From contig NZ_BNBO01000019.1 in the NCBI RefSeq assembly GCF_014655955.1, forward strand, positions 1 through 64,000: 64,000 nt of DNA, written 5' to 3'. A program made the position numbers and the translations under genes. The notes below the pieces were generated by a model, which worked only from the letters and a program-made list of their open reading frames with translations, did no database searches and had not been told where the DNA came from. This DNA is from Kitasatospora indigofera (GTDB taxonomy: Bacteria; Actinomycetota; Actinomycetes; Streptomycetales; Streptomycetaceae). Below are positions 26,779 through 35,713 of the stretch, in pieces (position 1 is the stretch's first letter; each line of letters starts with the position of its first letter).

Positions 26779-27477
26779 GATGTCCCCCGCCTGTTGAAAC
26801 TCATCCGTACGAGTGATGCCGGGTCACTTTAACGGCGCTTGTGAGGCACTTGACCTGGTTGTTTGCCGACGGAGTCGCATCTTGGAGGAAGGCACCGTGC
26901 CGGGCCCGCACCGCCCGGCCCAAGACTGTTCGAAGTGCCGGGGCGATTGTCCCCGCGGTCCCCGCCCGTTGCTGCTGGGTGGGGAGGGGGCGTCGCGCTG
27001 CCGTCACGTTGTGGTCGCACCGGGTTGCGAGCCTGGAGGCAACCGCGGTGTTCGGCATCGACACACAGCGTGACGAAAGCCCGGCCACCAGCCCGGCCAC
27101 CAGCCCGGCCGCCAGCCCGACGAACAGCCCGACCGCGGGCGCGACGCACATCCCGACCGCCGCCGCGCCCGACCACCGCCGCGCCCGGCCCGCGCGGACG
27201 CGGCCGCTCCCGGCCGATCCGTCCGCGCCAGCCGCTCGGCACCACCCGCCGCACCCGGGGACGCGCACGAGCAGGCGCGGCCGTGAGCAGGCCCGCCTGC
27301 ACCGTCCCGCGGTAACACCCGGCAGCAGGCCGTCCGGTGAGGCCTGTCGGCCCGGCGGACCCGCCCCGACTCCCCGACTCCCCGACTTCCCGACTTCCCG
27401 ACTCCACCCGACCCGACCCGCCCCGACCGCACGCCCGCTCCGGCGGAGCGGCGTGCCACCGGAACAGGAGAACCGAC
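26779..27477. other. 700-nt gene-free region with repeats
   Basis: Between the carbonic anhydrase start and the cassette start. It holds a 12-bp repeat array at 27078-27137 and a pyrimidine-rich (CCCGACT)n-like stretch at 27365-27430. Open frames on both strands encode low-complexity peptides. Promoters for both divergent genes must lie here; none stands out. Confidence 0.6.
27078..27137 (+). repeat. 12-bp tandem repeat, five units
   Basis: AGCCCGGCCACC units at 27078, 27090, 27102, 27114 and 27126, the last two degenerate. Confidence 0.8.
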
Positions 27478-28257
27478 ATGACCGGACCCGCGCGCTTCCT
27501 GAGCAAGGACGAAGCCTTCGCCGAGCTGGCGGACCTCGCCGCGAACGGGGTGATCAAGCTCGAAGGCTCCGCCGACGCGAACCAGGTGAGCCTCGACGGC
27601 CTGGACCCGGACACCGGGACACCGAGTGACGGCAACGTCGCCGGCGTGGTGATCCGCTACCTGCCCTCCGGCAGCCGCAGTCCCTCCCTCCAACCGCGCG
27701 GAGGCAACGCGCCCGACCGGCTCGACCCGCGCAACGCCCTCGCGCTGGTCCGCCTGTGCCAGTGGCTGAGGAGCACCTTCGGCGTCTTCGAGCTGTACCA
27801 CCTGGGCATCGACGGCGGCGGGACCAACCAGGACGGCAGTCCGCGCGTCGACTGCCACGGCCAAGGGCGCGCCGTTGACTTCGCGGGTGTGAAGGGCAAC
27901 GCGGACGGCGGTGAGTTCGCGCTGACCGTGTTCGACGACTGGGGCACCGCGAAGACCGAGTCCACCCCGGACGGTGACTGGCCGCCGGACACCGGCTCCG
28001 CCGTGGGCTACCGGCTCGACGATCCCAACGCCGACCAGTTCGCCGCGGGGTTCTTCCGCGACACCTACGCGTTCATCGCCTCCGAGTGGCAGGACCGCTC
28101 CGACCGGCCGGACGACGCGGACACACCGACCTCGATCGGGGAGGGCAGCTTCGTGATGCATCCGGACCACCCGACCAGCGCACCGGGCACCAAGCACGGC
28201 CGCGAGGCGCACCGCAACCACATCCACATGCAGATCGGCGTCACCGGCACCGAGTGA
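27478..28257 (+). CDS. Putative M15/extensin-like metallopeptidase-fold protein, first gene of an uncharacterised cassette
   Basis: A 259-residue protein without signal peptide. Residues about 105-255 resemble zinc D,D-peptidases of the M15/extensin_C type: CHGQGRAVDF gives His127 and Asp134 in the HxxGxAxD arrangement, and NHIHMQ gives His248 and His250 near the C-terminus. The segment between (LTVFDDWG, FFRDTYAFIASEW, FVMHPDHPTSAPGTKHGREAHRN) is not part of any domain I can name. RBS AGGAGAA precedes ATG 27478. Zinc binding is inferred from spacing. It leads a tight operon with the next two genes (31- and 9-nt gaps), so it probably works with them. Confidence 0.78.
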   Translation: MTGPARFLSKDEAFAELADLAANGVIKLEGSADANQVSLDGLDPDTGTPSDGNVAGVVIRYLPSGSRSPSLQPRGGNAPDRLDPRNALALVRLCQWLRSTFGVFELYHLGIDGGGTNQDGSPRVDCHGQGRAVDFAGVKGNADGGEFALTVFDDWGTAKTESTPDGDWPPDTGSAVGYRLDDPNADQFAAGFFRDTYAFIASEWQDRSDRPDDADTPTSIGEGSFVMHPDHPTSAPGTKHGREAHRNHIHMQIGVTGTE

Positions 28258-28288
28258 CGGCGGACACCGGAGATCTTCGGAGACCGAC

Positions 28289-29989
28289 ATGAACGAGATC
28301 GGCCAAGCAGTGATGGACATTCTCGACCAGCTGGTGGACAAGGTGCTGGGAGGCCAGCCCGTCCGCACCGACGGCAAGCCGGTCAACCAGGTGGTGTACT
28401 CCCAGATGAGGGTCGGCCGACCGATCGACGTACGCGAGTTCGCCGACCCGTGGTCGCCGTCCGGCGGTGCGACTCTGCAGGCCGAGGTCCCCGCGGGCAC
28501 CACGGCCACCACGGTCGCGCCGGTCACCCCCGCGGTGGCGGCCGGAGCGGCCCCGGCGGCCCCGACGCCCCCGCCGCCGCCCGCCAAGCCGCAACCGGAC
28601 CCGAAGTTCCGCCGGGCCATCGACGCGGCCTTCAACACCACCCTGCTCGTCGACGAACTGCTGGAGGTCACCAACGACGGGACGTACCAGCCGTTCCCGA
28701 CCGGCCGTTCACTGAGCGTCATGTGGAACGCCATCATCAACGCGATGCAGCCCAAGGCCACCGCGCCGCCCGCCCCGGACGTCCAGCAGCGCATCGACGC
28801 GGCCAACAAGGTGCTGTACGTGATGGACGCGGACGGCCAGATCACCGGCAAGACCCCGGCCTTCAAGAACTACCAGAACAACTCGTTGGCGTTCGCCCAG
28901 GCCAAGAAGGACTTCAACGACGCCCAGACGTCGGCCATGGCCGACCCCGCCAAGGCGGAGTCCTGGCCCCAGGACTCGGTGTTCTACCAGACCAAGGTCA
29001 ACAACGCCTGGGACGACTTCCAGACCGCAGGGGCGGCGCAGGTCGAAGCCGCGCTGGACGTGATCCAGTCGGTCGGCCGGAGCGTGCAGGCCCACATGAT
29101 CGCGCAGGCGCGCAAGCTCTTCGACGCCTGGAACCTCGGCATCGCCGGGGTCCCGTCCCCCGTGGCCTACGCCCGGATCTCGCCGACGACCTGGTACGAC
29201 CACCGGGACAAGGAGATCGGCTTCACCCGGCTGGAAGTGACCCAGCAGAAGGCATCGGAATTCAACTCCACGCACACCGACCGGTTCAGCCACAACTTCT
29301 CCTCCGCGGAGTCGTCCTCGGTGAGCGCCGGCGCCACGGTGCCGGTCCCCTGGGTGCCCGGCCTGACCATCGGCGGATCCGGGTCCCACAGCGAGGCCGG
29401 CACGCACGGTGACGGGCAGGGCGACGAGAACCGGACCTACCAGTTCCACAGCGACGCGAAGAACGTCACCATCGACGTCGAGTGGGGCCTGTGCACCATC
29501 GAGCGGCCCTGGCTGCTCTCGGACCTGTTCCACATGGAGAACTGGTACCTGGTCGGCGGCCGCAAGGACAGCATCAGCACCGGCAGCGTCGAGGGCCAGG
29601 AGCACGACGAGCACCACCTGATGCCCTCCATCCCCCTCCAGTTCCTGGTCGTCCGGGACGTGAAGATCCACGCCGACAGCTGGGGCAGCGACTCGGACAC
29701 CCTGCACAAGGCGCACGACGACTGGCGGGCGGACACCGAGCAGCACGCCGACAGCCAGAGCGGCAGCGTCGGCTTCCTGGGGTTCGGCGGCAGCGCCTCC
29801 CACAGCAGCTCCGAGCAGCACGCGGACAGTGCGTCCTCCGGCTCCACGGACGACTCCTCCGAGTGGAGCTGGGACTTCGACGGGGAGACCCTCACCATCT
29901 CGGGGACGCAGATCGTCGGTTGGATCAGCGAGATCGTGCCGTCCTGTCCGCCCGAGGACGACCCGCAGCTGCCTGCCGAGCAGAAGTAG
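28289..29989 (+). CDS. Uncharacterised 566-aa protein sharing a C-terminal domain with the next gene product
   Basis: No named family recognised. Residues 1-65 begin NEIGQAVMDILDQLVDKVLGG; a Pro/Ala linker spans about 70-105; residues 110-290 are alpha-helical with two repeats of a DAAFNTTLLVDELLEV / DAANKVLYVMDADGQ type; residues 305-566 form a beta-rich region with IERPWLLSDLFHMENWYL (404-421), FLVVRDVKIHADSW (452-465) and ISGTQIVGWISEIVP (537-551). His/Ser/Asp-rich segments (HADSQSGS, SSEQHADSASS) interrupt the domain at about 480-520. No signal or membrane segment. RBS GGAG before ATG 28289. It sits 31 nt after the peptidase-like gene. Confidence 0.85.
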   Translation: MNEIGQAVMDILDQLVDKVLGGQPVRTDGKPVNQVVYSQMRVGRPIDVREFADPWSPSGGATLQAEVPAGTTATTVAPVTPAVAAGAAPAAPTPPPPPAKPQPDPKFRRAIDAAFNTTLLVDELLEVTNDGTYQPFPTGRSLSVMWNAIINAMQPKATAPPAPDVQQRIDAANKVLYVMDADGQITGKTPAFKNYQNNSLAFAQAKKDFNDAQTSAMADPAKAESWPQDSVFYQTKVNNAWDDFQTAGAAQVEAALDVIQSVGRSVQAHMIAQARKLFDAWNLGIAGVPSPVAYARISPTTWYDHRDKEIGFTRLEVTQQKASEFNSTHTDRFSHNFSSAESSSVSAGATVPVPWVPGLTIGGSGSHSEAGTHGDGQGDENRTYQFHSDAKNVTIDVEWGLCTIERPWLLSDLFHMENWYLVGGRKDSISTGSVEGQEHDEHHLMPSIPLQFLVVRDVKIHADSWGSDSDTLHKAHDDWRADTEQHADSQSGSVGFLGFGGSASHSSSEQHADSASSGSTDDSSEWSWDFDGETLTISGTQIVGWISEIVPSCPPEDDPQLPAEQK

Positions 29990-29998
29990 GGCCGCGCG

Positions 29999-31453
29999 AT
30001 GTCCGACACCCTGAGCCCGGCGGCCGGGACCGCCGGAACCGACGCGGACACCCTCGCCGACGCGGTGCGTGACCGCTTCAAGGCACTGGTGCCCGACGGC
30101 GGCGGGACGGTGCTGGCCTTCCAGCCCATCCCCACCCCGTTGGACCCCGCGGACTACCTGCGGCCCGGAACCACCGAGGTCGAGCCCGTCCGGGCCGGGA
30201 TCCAGCTCGGCCTGGTGGCCGACACGGTGGGCGAGCTGGTGGGCGGTGACTTCCACTCCGGGACGGTCACGGCCAGCGGACTGTTCGGCCTGCTGCTCGG
30301 CGGCCGGGCAACCGGCACCGCGGAGGAGGCGGCCGTCTACGGGCGGCTGCGCGGTGACGCGGAGCAGCGCTACACCGGGGACCCCCACACCGTGGTGGCC
30401 ACCCCGAAGTCGTGGTGTGCGCCGGACGGGCTGGGGTGGACGTCGTTCTCGTGGTCCGCCGACCAGCACACCGCGTCCGGCCCCGCCGGCTCCGGCGAGG
30501 CCGATCCGGGCGCGCCGGCACCGTGGCAGTGGCGAGTGCTCTCGGAGGCGAGCATGCAGGACCTCTCGCAGTCCGTGGCCGCGGCGCCGGACGGGGCGGA
30601 GGGCGAGGCCGCCGTCGCGCGCACCCTGGACCCGTCCACCCTGGTGCGGATCGCCTTCCCGGACCCGCCGCAGGAGCAGGATCCGACCGTGGGGCTCAGC
30701 AGGCTGAGACTGCTGGACCGCCCGGACGTGGCGCAGTTGCTCCAGGAGTCCGGAACCCCGCAGGTGGCGGCCGAACCGGCCGGGCCCGAACTGCTCGACC
30801 CGCTGCTGGTCGTCCGGGCGGCCCGGGAGCTGGACCGGAGCACGGTCGGACGGTCCGCCGCCGGCACCTCGCTGGCGGTGACCTTCGAATACTCCCAGGT
30901 GCAGTTGAGCCGCCCCTGGTGGGACGGTCTGCTGCTGCACAGCACGGGCTGGGAACTGCCCGGGTTCCCGGCCGCCTCGCTGGGGCCCGGCCCCTCCGGC
31001 GGGCAGGCTCCGCCGTGGGGCCTGCCCGTGGGCATGGTGCTGGTGCGCAATGTGACGATCGCCGGCTCCTGGTCGCGGGAGCAGTTGGACACCGTCGAGG
31101 GCTCGATCGCCTTCGGCCCGTTCTCCCTGCTGGGCCGGCAGGTGGAGCAGAGCGCCGACGCCGCCTCCGTCAAGGTGACGGTGAACGGAATGCAGCTGTT
31201 CGCCTGGCTGGTGGAGGTGCTGCCCCAGTTGCCTCCGGGAGTGGTGCCGTCGCCGGCCGGCGCACCGGCCGTGGACGGGTCCGCCGAAGTGGTCGTCGAG
31301 GTGACCCGGGAACCGGACGGCCGGGCGGCCGGTCAGGACGGGGGCGGCCAGGACGGCGGCCAGGGGTGGCGGCACGGCGGCGAGGGGCACTGGGGTGGCC
31401 GCGGCGGCGGTGGCGGCGACGGTCGGCACTGGGGAGGGGGCGGCCACCACTGA
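29999..31453 (+). CDS. Uncharacterised 484-aa protein, partner of the preceding gene, with Gly/His-rich tail
   Basis: No named family recognised. The N-terminal half is distinct from its neighbour (ADTVGELVGGDFHSGTVTAS, PKSWCAPDGLGWTSFSW), but residues about 295-412 repeat the neighbour's domain in the same order: SRPWWDGLLLHSTGWEL (304-320), MVLVRNVTIAGSWS (346-359), GSIAFGPFSLLG and VTVNGMQLFAWLVEVLP (393-409). The last 35 residues are almost only Gly, His, Trp, Arg and Asp (GGQGWRHGGEGHWGG and further), possibly metal-binding or disordered. ATG 29999 is 9 nt after the previous stop. Probably a heteromeric partner of the 566-residue protein. Confidence 0.85.
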   Translation: MSDTLSPAAGTAGTDADTLADAVRDRFKALVPDGGGTVLAFQPIPTPLDPADYLRPGTTEVEPVRAGIQLGLVADTVGELVGGDFHSGTVTASGLFGLLLGGRATGTAEEAAVYGRLRGDAEQRYTGDPHTVVATPKSWCAPDGLGWTSFSWSADQHTASGPAGSGEADPGAPAPWQWRVLSEASMQDLSQSVAAAPDGAEGEAAVARTLDPSTLVRIAFPDPPQEQDPTVGLSRLRLLDRPDVAQLLQESGTPQVAAEPAGPELLDPLLVVRAARELDRSTVGRSAAGTSLAVTFEYSQVQLSRPWWDGLLLHSTGWELPGFPAASLGPGPSGGQAPPWGLPVGMVLVRNVTIAGSWSREQLDTVEGSIAFGPFSLLGRQVEQSADAASVKVTVNGMQLFAWLVEVLPQLPPGVVPSPAGAPAVDGSAEVVVEVTREPDGRAAGQDGGGQDGGQGWRHGGEGHWGGRGGGGGDGRHWGGGGHH

Positions 31454-31476
31454 CGGGCTCGGCGACCGACGGGCAT

Positions 31477-31492
31477 CGGGGCCTGAGCCCCG
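31477..31492. terminator. Small hairpin after the cassette
   Basis: CGGGGC-CTGA-GCCCCG, 23 nt after the third cassette gene. Short but perfectly paired. Confidence 0.45.
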
Positions 31493-31504
31493 TGGGTCCC
31501 GCCT

Positions 31505-31571
31505 CTTCGGCCCGACCTCACCCGGCCCGGTCCCGCCCCTTCGGCCCGACCTCACCCGGCCCGGTCCCGCC
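31505..31571 (+). repeat. 34-bp period tandem repeat, two copies
   Basis: A 33-nt unit beginning CTTCGGCCCGACCTCACCCG at 31505-31537 recurs exactly at 31539-31571, separated by one C. It lies between the cassette and the SARP gene. Confidence 0.9.
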
Positions 31572-31764
31572 GCGCGGGGCCGGGCCGGACGGCGGCGCTT
31601 TGACCTCCGCCGGAGGGAGTCAGAGACTGGAGGGGCAAGCTGCACGGCGACCGGCCGTGTACGGAGAGCATCGGGGCACCGGCCTGTCCGGGTCCGGGAG
31701 ATGATCACATGGCCGCGTTCCGTCCGGTTCGTCGCGGACACCGGTCCGGGTCGCCAGGACCGCG

Positions 31765-32598
31765 GTGCCCGGCACCTTCCGGCGGTTCTTCCCCGCGGGC
31801 CCGGCGGCCATGACCGGCCGGGCGCCGGTCCCCTCCCGGCCGGCGCGTCCGCAGCGGCCGGCGCCGGGCGGGGCAGCGGCCGGTGTGCACATCACCCTCC
31901 TGGGCGGCTTCGCCCTGCGGGCCGGCCGGCAGCCGGTCACCGTGCCGGTGGGGTCGCAGCACGTGCTGGCCTTCGTGGCGCTGCGCTGTCAGGCTGCCGT
32001 CCCCCGGACACTGATCGCGGGCACCCTGTGGCCCGAGGCTCCCGAACGCTGTGCGGGTGCCAACCTGCGCTCGGCCCTGGTCCGGCTGCGCACCGAGGGA
32101 CGGCGGGCGCTGGAGATCGGCCCCGCGGAGGTACGCCTGGCGGACGACGTCGAGGTCGACCTCCACCGGGCCCGGCGGACCGCCCGCGACGTCCTCAACC
32201 CCCGGAACTCCGCCGAGGGGCCGGAGCCGGGCCTTGAGGTCGTCGAGGTCCTCTCCGCGGACCTGCTGCCCGGCTGGTACGACGACTGGGCGTTGACGGA
32301 GGCCGAGGACTGGCGCCAACTGCGGTTACACGCGTTGGAGGCGTTCGGGCAGCGGCTGGTGGCGGCCGGGCGGTACGCCGAGGCCGTCGCCGCCGCGCGG
32401 GCGGCCGTGCACGCGGACCCGCTGCGGGAGAGCGGCCAGGCCTGTCTGATCCGGGCCCACCTGGCGGAGGGCAACCCGTCCGAGGCGCTGCACGCATTCG
32501 AGCACTACAGTCGGCGGCTGCGCCGGGAACTCGGACTCGAACCGACACCCGGCCTGTACCGGCTGGTCGGGAGTCTCCCGGCGGGCCCGCGTCCGTGA
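31765..32598 (+). CDS. Short AfsR/SARP-family transcriptional activator (wHTH plus BTAD)
   Basis: A 277-residue SARP-type regulator: an OmpR-like winged helix at about residues 40-125 (ITLLGGFALRAGRQPVTVPVGSQHVLAFVAL, split; LRSALVRLR) followed by the bacterial transcriptional activation domain at 130-275 (EVDLHRARRTARD, LLPGWYDDWALTEAEDWRQLRLHALE, LIRAHLAEGNPSEALHAFEHYSRRLRRELGLEPTP, split). No NB-ARC or TPR extension. GTG 31765 is chosen with CAGGA 6 nt upstream; ATG 31810 is a possible shorter start. Such short SARPs usually activate specialised-metabolite or adjacent accessory genes; the three-gene cassette upstream is the nearest candidate. Confidence 0.87.
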   Translation: MPGTFRRFFPAGPAAMTGRAPVPSRPARPQRPAPGGAAAGVHITLLGGFALRAGRQPVTVPVGSQHVLAFVALRCQAAVPRTLIAGTLWPEAPERCAGANLRSALVRLRTEGRRALEIGPAEVRLADDVEVDLHRARRTARDVLNPRNSAEGPEPGLEVVEVLSADLLPGWYDDWALTEAEDWRQLRLHALEAFGQRLVAAGRYAEAVAAARAAVHADPLRESGQACLIRAHLAEGNPSEALHAFEHYSRRLRRELGLEPTPGLYRLVGSLPAGPRP

Positions 32599-32603
32599 CG
32601 GCC

Positions 32604-32643
32604 GGTCCGGCCCGGGGGCGGAGGCTCCCACCCGGGCCGGACC
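32604..32643. terminator. Bidirectional terminator between SARP gene and GH74 gene
   Basis: GGTCCGGCCCGGG and its exact complement form a 13-bp stem with a 14-nt loop between convergent genes. Confidence 0.82.
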
Positions 32644-32658
32644 GGACCGTCCTCACGG

Positions 32659-35463
32659 TCACTTCACGGTGCAGGCCGTCCCGTTGAGGGTGGCCGCGGT
32701 CGGGCTGGTGTTGCTGCCCGTCCAGCTGCCGTTGAAGCCGAAGGAGGTGCTGCCGCCCCCGGCCGCCAGCGAGCCGTTGTAACCCAGGTTGCTCACCGCG
32801 ACGTTGGCACCGGTCTGGGTCCAGGCGCCGTTCCACAGCGAGGTGATCTGCTGGCCGTTGGCGTAGGCCCACTTGACCGTCCACCCGGTGAGCGCGGTGG
32901 AGCCGGTGTTCTTCACGGTCACGTTGGCGCCGAAGCCGCCGCCCCACTGGCTGGCGACCGCGTACGTGATCTCACAACTCCCGCCCGCGGTCGGGCTGGT
33001 GGTGGCGGTGGGTGAACCGGTCGCGGTCGGACTGGTGGTGGCCGTCGGCGAGCTGGTCGCGGTCGGGCTGGTGGAGGTGGTCGGGGTCGTGGTGGCCGTC
33101 GCAGAGGGGGAGGCGGTCGCCGTCGGGCTCGGCGGCGTGCTGCTGGTGTCGCCGACGATGATGCCGCGCCCGTTGGTACCGACGTAGACCCGGCCGTAGA
33201 CCCGGGGGTCGCCGGTGATCGTGGCGCCGGTCCAGCCCCACTGCTGGGAGTCGTTGTTGATCCTGGTCCAGTTCGCCCCGGCGTCGTCCGAGCGGAAGAT
33301 GCCCCGGACGCCGTTGATCTTCGCGCTGGTGTAGAGCGCGGGTTAGGTCCGGCCGGGGGCGGGCTTGCCGAAGCCGATGCTGTCGGCCTGGTCGGCCGCC
33401 GCGACGCGGGTGAAGGTCGCCCCCGAGTCGGTGGAGTGCCACAGGCCGTAGGCCGCGCCGGCGCCGGTGGTGCCGCCGGCGAACCAGACGTCGCCCTCGG
33501 TGGTGGTCAGTGCCTTGAAGCGGACGTTGCCGGTGGCCGGGAGGCCGGTGGCCGCACCGGCGGTGAAGGTCAGGCCGCCGTCGGTGGAGGTGTAGAACCT
33601 CCCGGCGGAGAAGGCGTAGAACTTCTTCGGGTTGACCCGGTCGGAGGCCACCCGGGCACCCGCGGGCACGCCGGTGGCGGCCGTCCAGGAGTTGCCGCCG
33701 AAGGCGGAGCTGGAGACCGCGCCGCCGTCCGGCGCCCAGAGCACCCGGCCGCCGTCCGCCGACAGTGCCACGGTGCCGCCGCCGGTGGTGCCGGCGGGCT
33801 CGCTGTTCGCCTGGTACCAGTTGGCGCCGTTGTCGTTGGAGAAGGCGATCCGCTTGCTGGTGCTGCCGCTGTCCAGGTTGCCGGTGCGCACCACCATGTT
33901 CCCGTTCGCCTCGGCGTAGTCGAGGCTGGTGCTGGTGGTGAAGTTGGGCGAGGTGTACATCATCGCGGGCACGGTGGTGAGCGAGGTGTGCCGGAACCCG
34001 CCGATGTCACCGAGCGCGCTGAGCAGGTTGGCGCCGGTCGGCGGGCTGATCAGGTCGTTGACGGCGGTCTCCTCCAGGCCCTGGACGACGGGCTTGATGG
34101 TGATCTTGCTGCCGGCGTCCCAGCCGGTGAGGTTCTCGGTGCCGTAGAGGGTGGCGCCGGTGCCGTACATCATCCGGTCGGAGTTGAACGGGTCGATCTC
34201 CAGCGACTCGGTCATCCAGCCCAGCTTCGGGGTCTCCTCCGGCGGGCTCGGGTTGGCGCCCCAGGTCAGCCAGGGGGAGCTGGAGACGTCCATGGTGTAG
34301 TGGTCCACCCGGGTCGGGTAGGAGCTGTACTCCCAGATCGGCTTCCACGTCGCCCCGAAGTCGGTGCTCCGGTAGATCTGGGTGTCCGGCCACCAGGAGC
34401 TGTAGCCGGTCGCCATCAGCACGTTGGGGTGCTGGCGGTCGATGGTCAGGCCGCTGTAGCCGAAGTACGCGCCGGAGTCGGTGGAGGGCAGCGGGCTGAT
34501 CCTGGTCCAGACGCCGGTCGCGGTGGCGTACCGCCAGATGTCGCCCTTGCCGCCGTCGTACGGGCCGCCGGTGTCGCTGGTGGCGATGTAGAGGTAGCCG
34601 TTGACCGGGTCGAGCACGCCCTTGTGCGGCAGGAAGCCGGTGGGCTGGCCGGCCACGCGGGTCCAGGTCGTGCCGCCGTCGGCCGACTTGTAGATGCTGT
34701 TGTCCTTGTCGGCGACCCCCACGTAGATGGTCCGGGTGGTCGCGCCGGCCGCGGCCGAGCTCTTGTCGAAGGTGACCCAGAGGACGCCCTGCTCGGCGCT
34801 CAGGTAGCCGTTGGTGTCGCTCGGATCGGGCGCGTAGTGGCCGAGGTTGGGGAAGGCGGTGACCTGCGCCCAGGTGACGCCGTAGTCGGTGCTGCGCCAG
34901 AGGCCGTTGCCGCTCGGCGCGCCGAAGTACAGCACCTTGTCGTTGTTCGGGTCGACGGCGAGCCGCTCACCCATGCCCCGGCCCGGCATGTTGCCGCCGA
35001 TCTTGAACGGCAGCGCCGTCCGGGCCCAGGTGGCGCCCTTGTCGGTGGAGCGCAGGATGGCGCCGTTGTTGGGGTCCCAGCTGTTGGTGTACATGCCGGC
35101 GGCGACGTAGACGCGGTTGGTCTGCACCGGGTCGGTGGCGAGGCTGGCCACGCCGGTGAGGTTCCAGTCGTCCCAGCCGACCGAGTCCAGCAGCGGGATC
35201 CACTTCTTGGTGGCCGGGTCCTGGCGGTAGGCGCCGCCGATGTCGGTGCGGGCGTACACCAGGTTCTTCTCGGTCTGGTTGAAGACGATGCCGGGGACGA
35301 AGCCGCCGCCGTCGATCCTGGCGTTGCTCCAGGTGTAGGAGTCGGCGGTGGCGGCGTCGGGCGCGGCGGCGGCCGTGCCGCCGAGGCCGGTCATCGTGGT
35401 GAGGGCCAGGCCGCAACTGACCACCACGGCGGTGAGTGCGGCTCTGGAACGGGTGGTGAGCAT
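32659..35463 (-). pseudogene. GH74 xyloglucanase with C-terminal CBM2, interrupted by an in-frame TAA
   Basis: Read through, this is a 934-codon secreted endo-xyloglucanase: a signal peptide (VVVSCGLALTTMTGLGG core, cleavage near AAAA-PDA), a two-propeller GH74 domain with ARTDIGGAYR near the start and LGDIGGFRH later (the two regions bearing the catalytic Asp residues), an S/T/P-rich linker, and a CBM2 at the C-terminus (SQWGGGFGANVTVKNTG, LTGWTVKWAYANGQQI). The TAA at 33343-33345 ends the frame after 706 residues, in the PGRT-stop-PALYTSAKING context where GH74 enzymes have PGxxYPALY. The frame continues unbroken after it. One base (TAC to TAA) explains it. The truncated product lacks the final propeller blade and CBM2. 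It may be a nonsense mutation or a sequencing error. RBS GAGGAG precedes ATG 35463. Confidence 0.9.
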
Positions 35464-35543
35464 GGGGTGGTGAACTCCTCGGGGCGGGCCGGCGGTGGGG
35501 GCCGGTCGGGTGGGGAGGCGGGAGCACAGAGGGGGCCAAGATG

Positions 35544-35557
35544 TGGGAGCGCTCCCA
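35544..35557. promoter_or_regulatory. CebR box
   Basis: TGGGAGCGCTCCCA, the exact consensus operator of CebR, the LacI-family cellobiose-sensing repressor of streptomycete cellulolysis. It lies 81 nt upstream of the GH74 start, probably overlapping its promoter, and 157 nt upstream of the divergent GH95 gene. CebR itself is not in this window. Confidence 0.9.
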
Positions 35558-35599
35558 TGGTTGACCGGGCACAGGCGCCCGTCAAGGGCGGTGACAGGC

Positions 35600-35614
35600 T
35601 TCGACGCGCTTCGA
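35600..35614. promoter_or_regulatory. Candidate LacI-type operator before the GH95 gene
   Basis: TTCGACGCGCTTCGA; on the minus strand it reads TCGAAGCGCGTCGAA and shares TCGAAGCG with the sites at 41502 and 41691. Confidence 0.55.
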
Positions 35615-35713
35615 CATCTATTCGGACGGGCGGGCAACAAACTAGGATGCCGCGAGCCCCGCGATGAGCCCCGCCGTGAGCCCGCCGGGAGAGCCGCAGA
35701 AGGAGCAGCATCC

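Noticed and set aside
26801..27268. 155-codon minus-strand open frame with a hydrophobic GLAAGLVAGLVAGL stretch
   Set aside because: The hydrophobic stretch is produced by the 12-bp DNA repeat, there is no RBS, and the rest is Arg/Pro-rich with no domain.
28709..31741. 1010-codon minus-strand open frame across the cassette
   Set aside because: It is an antisense shadow of two convincing plus-strand genes; composition is Gly/Val/Arg-rich without domains.
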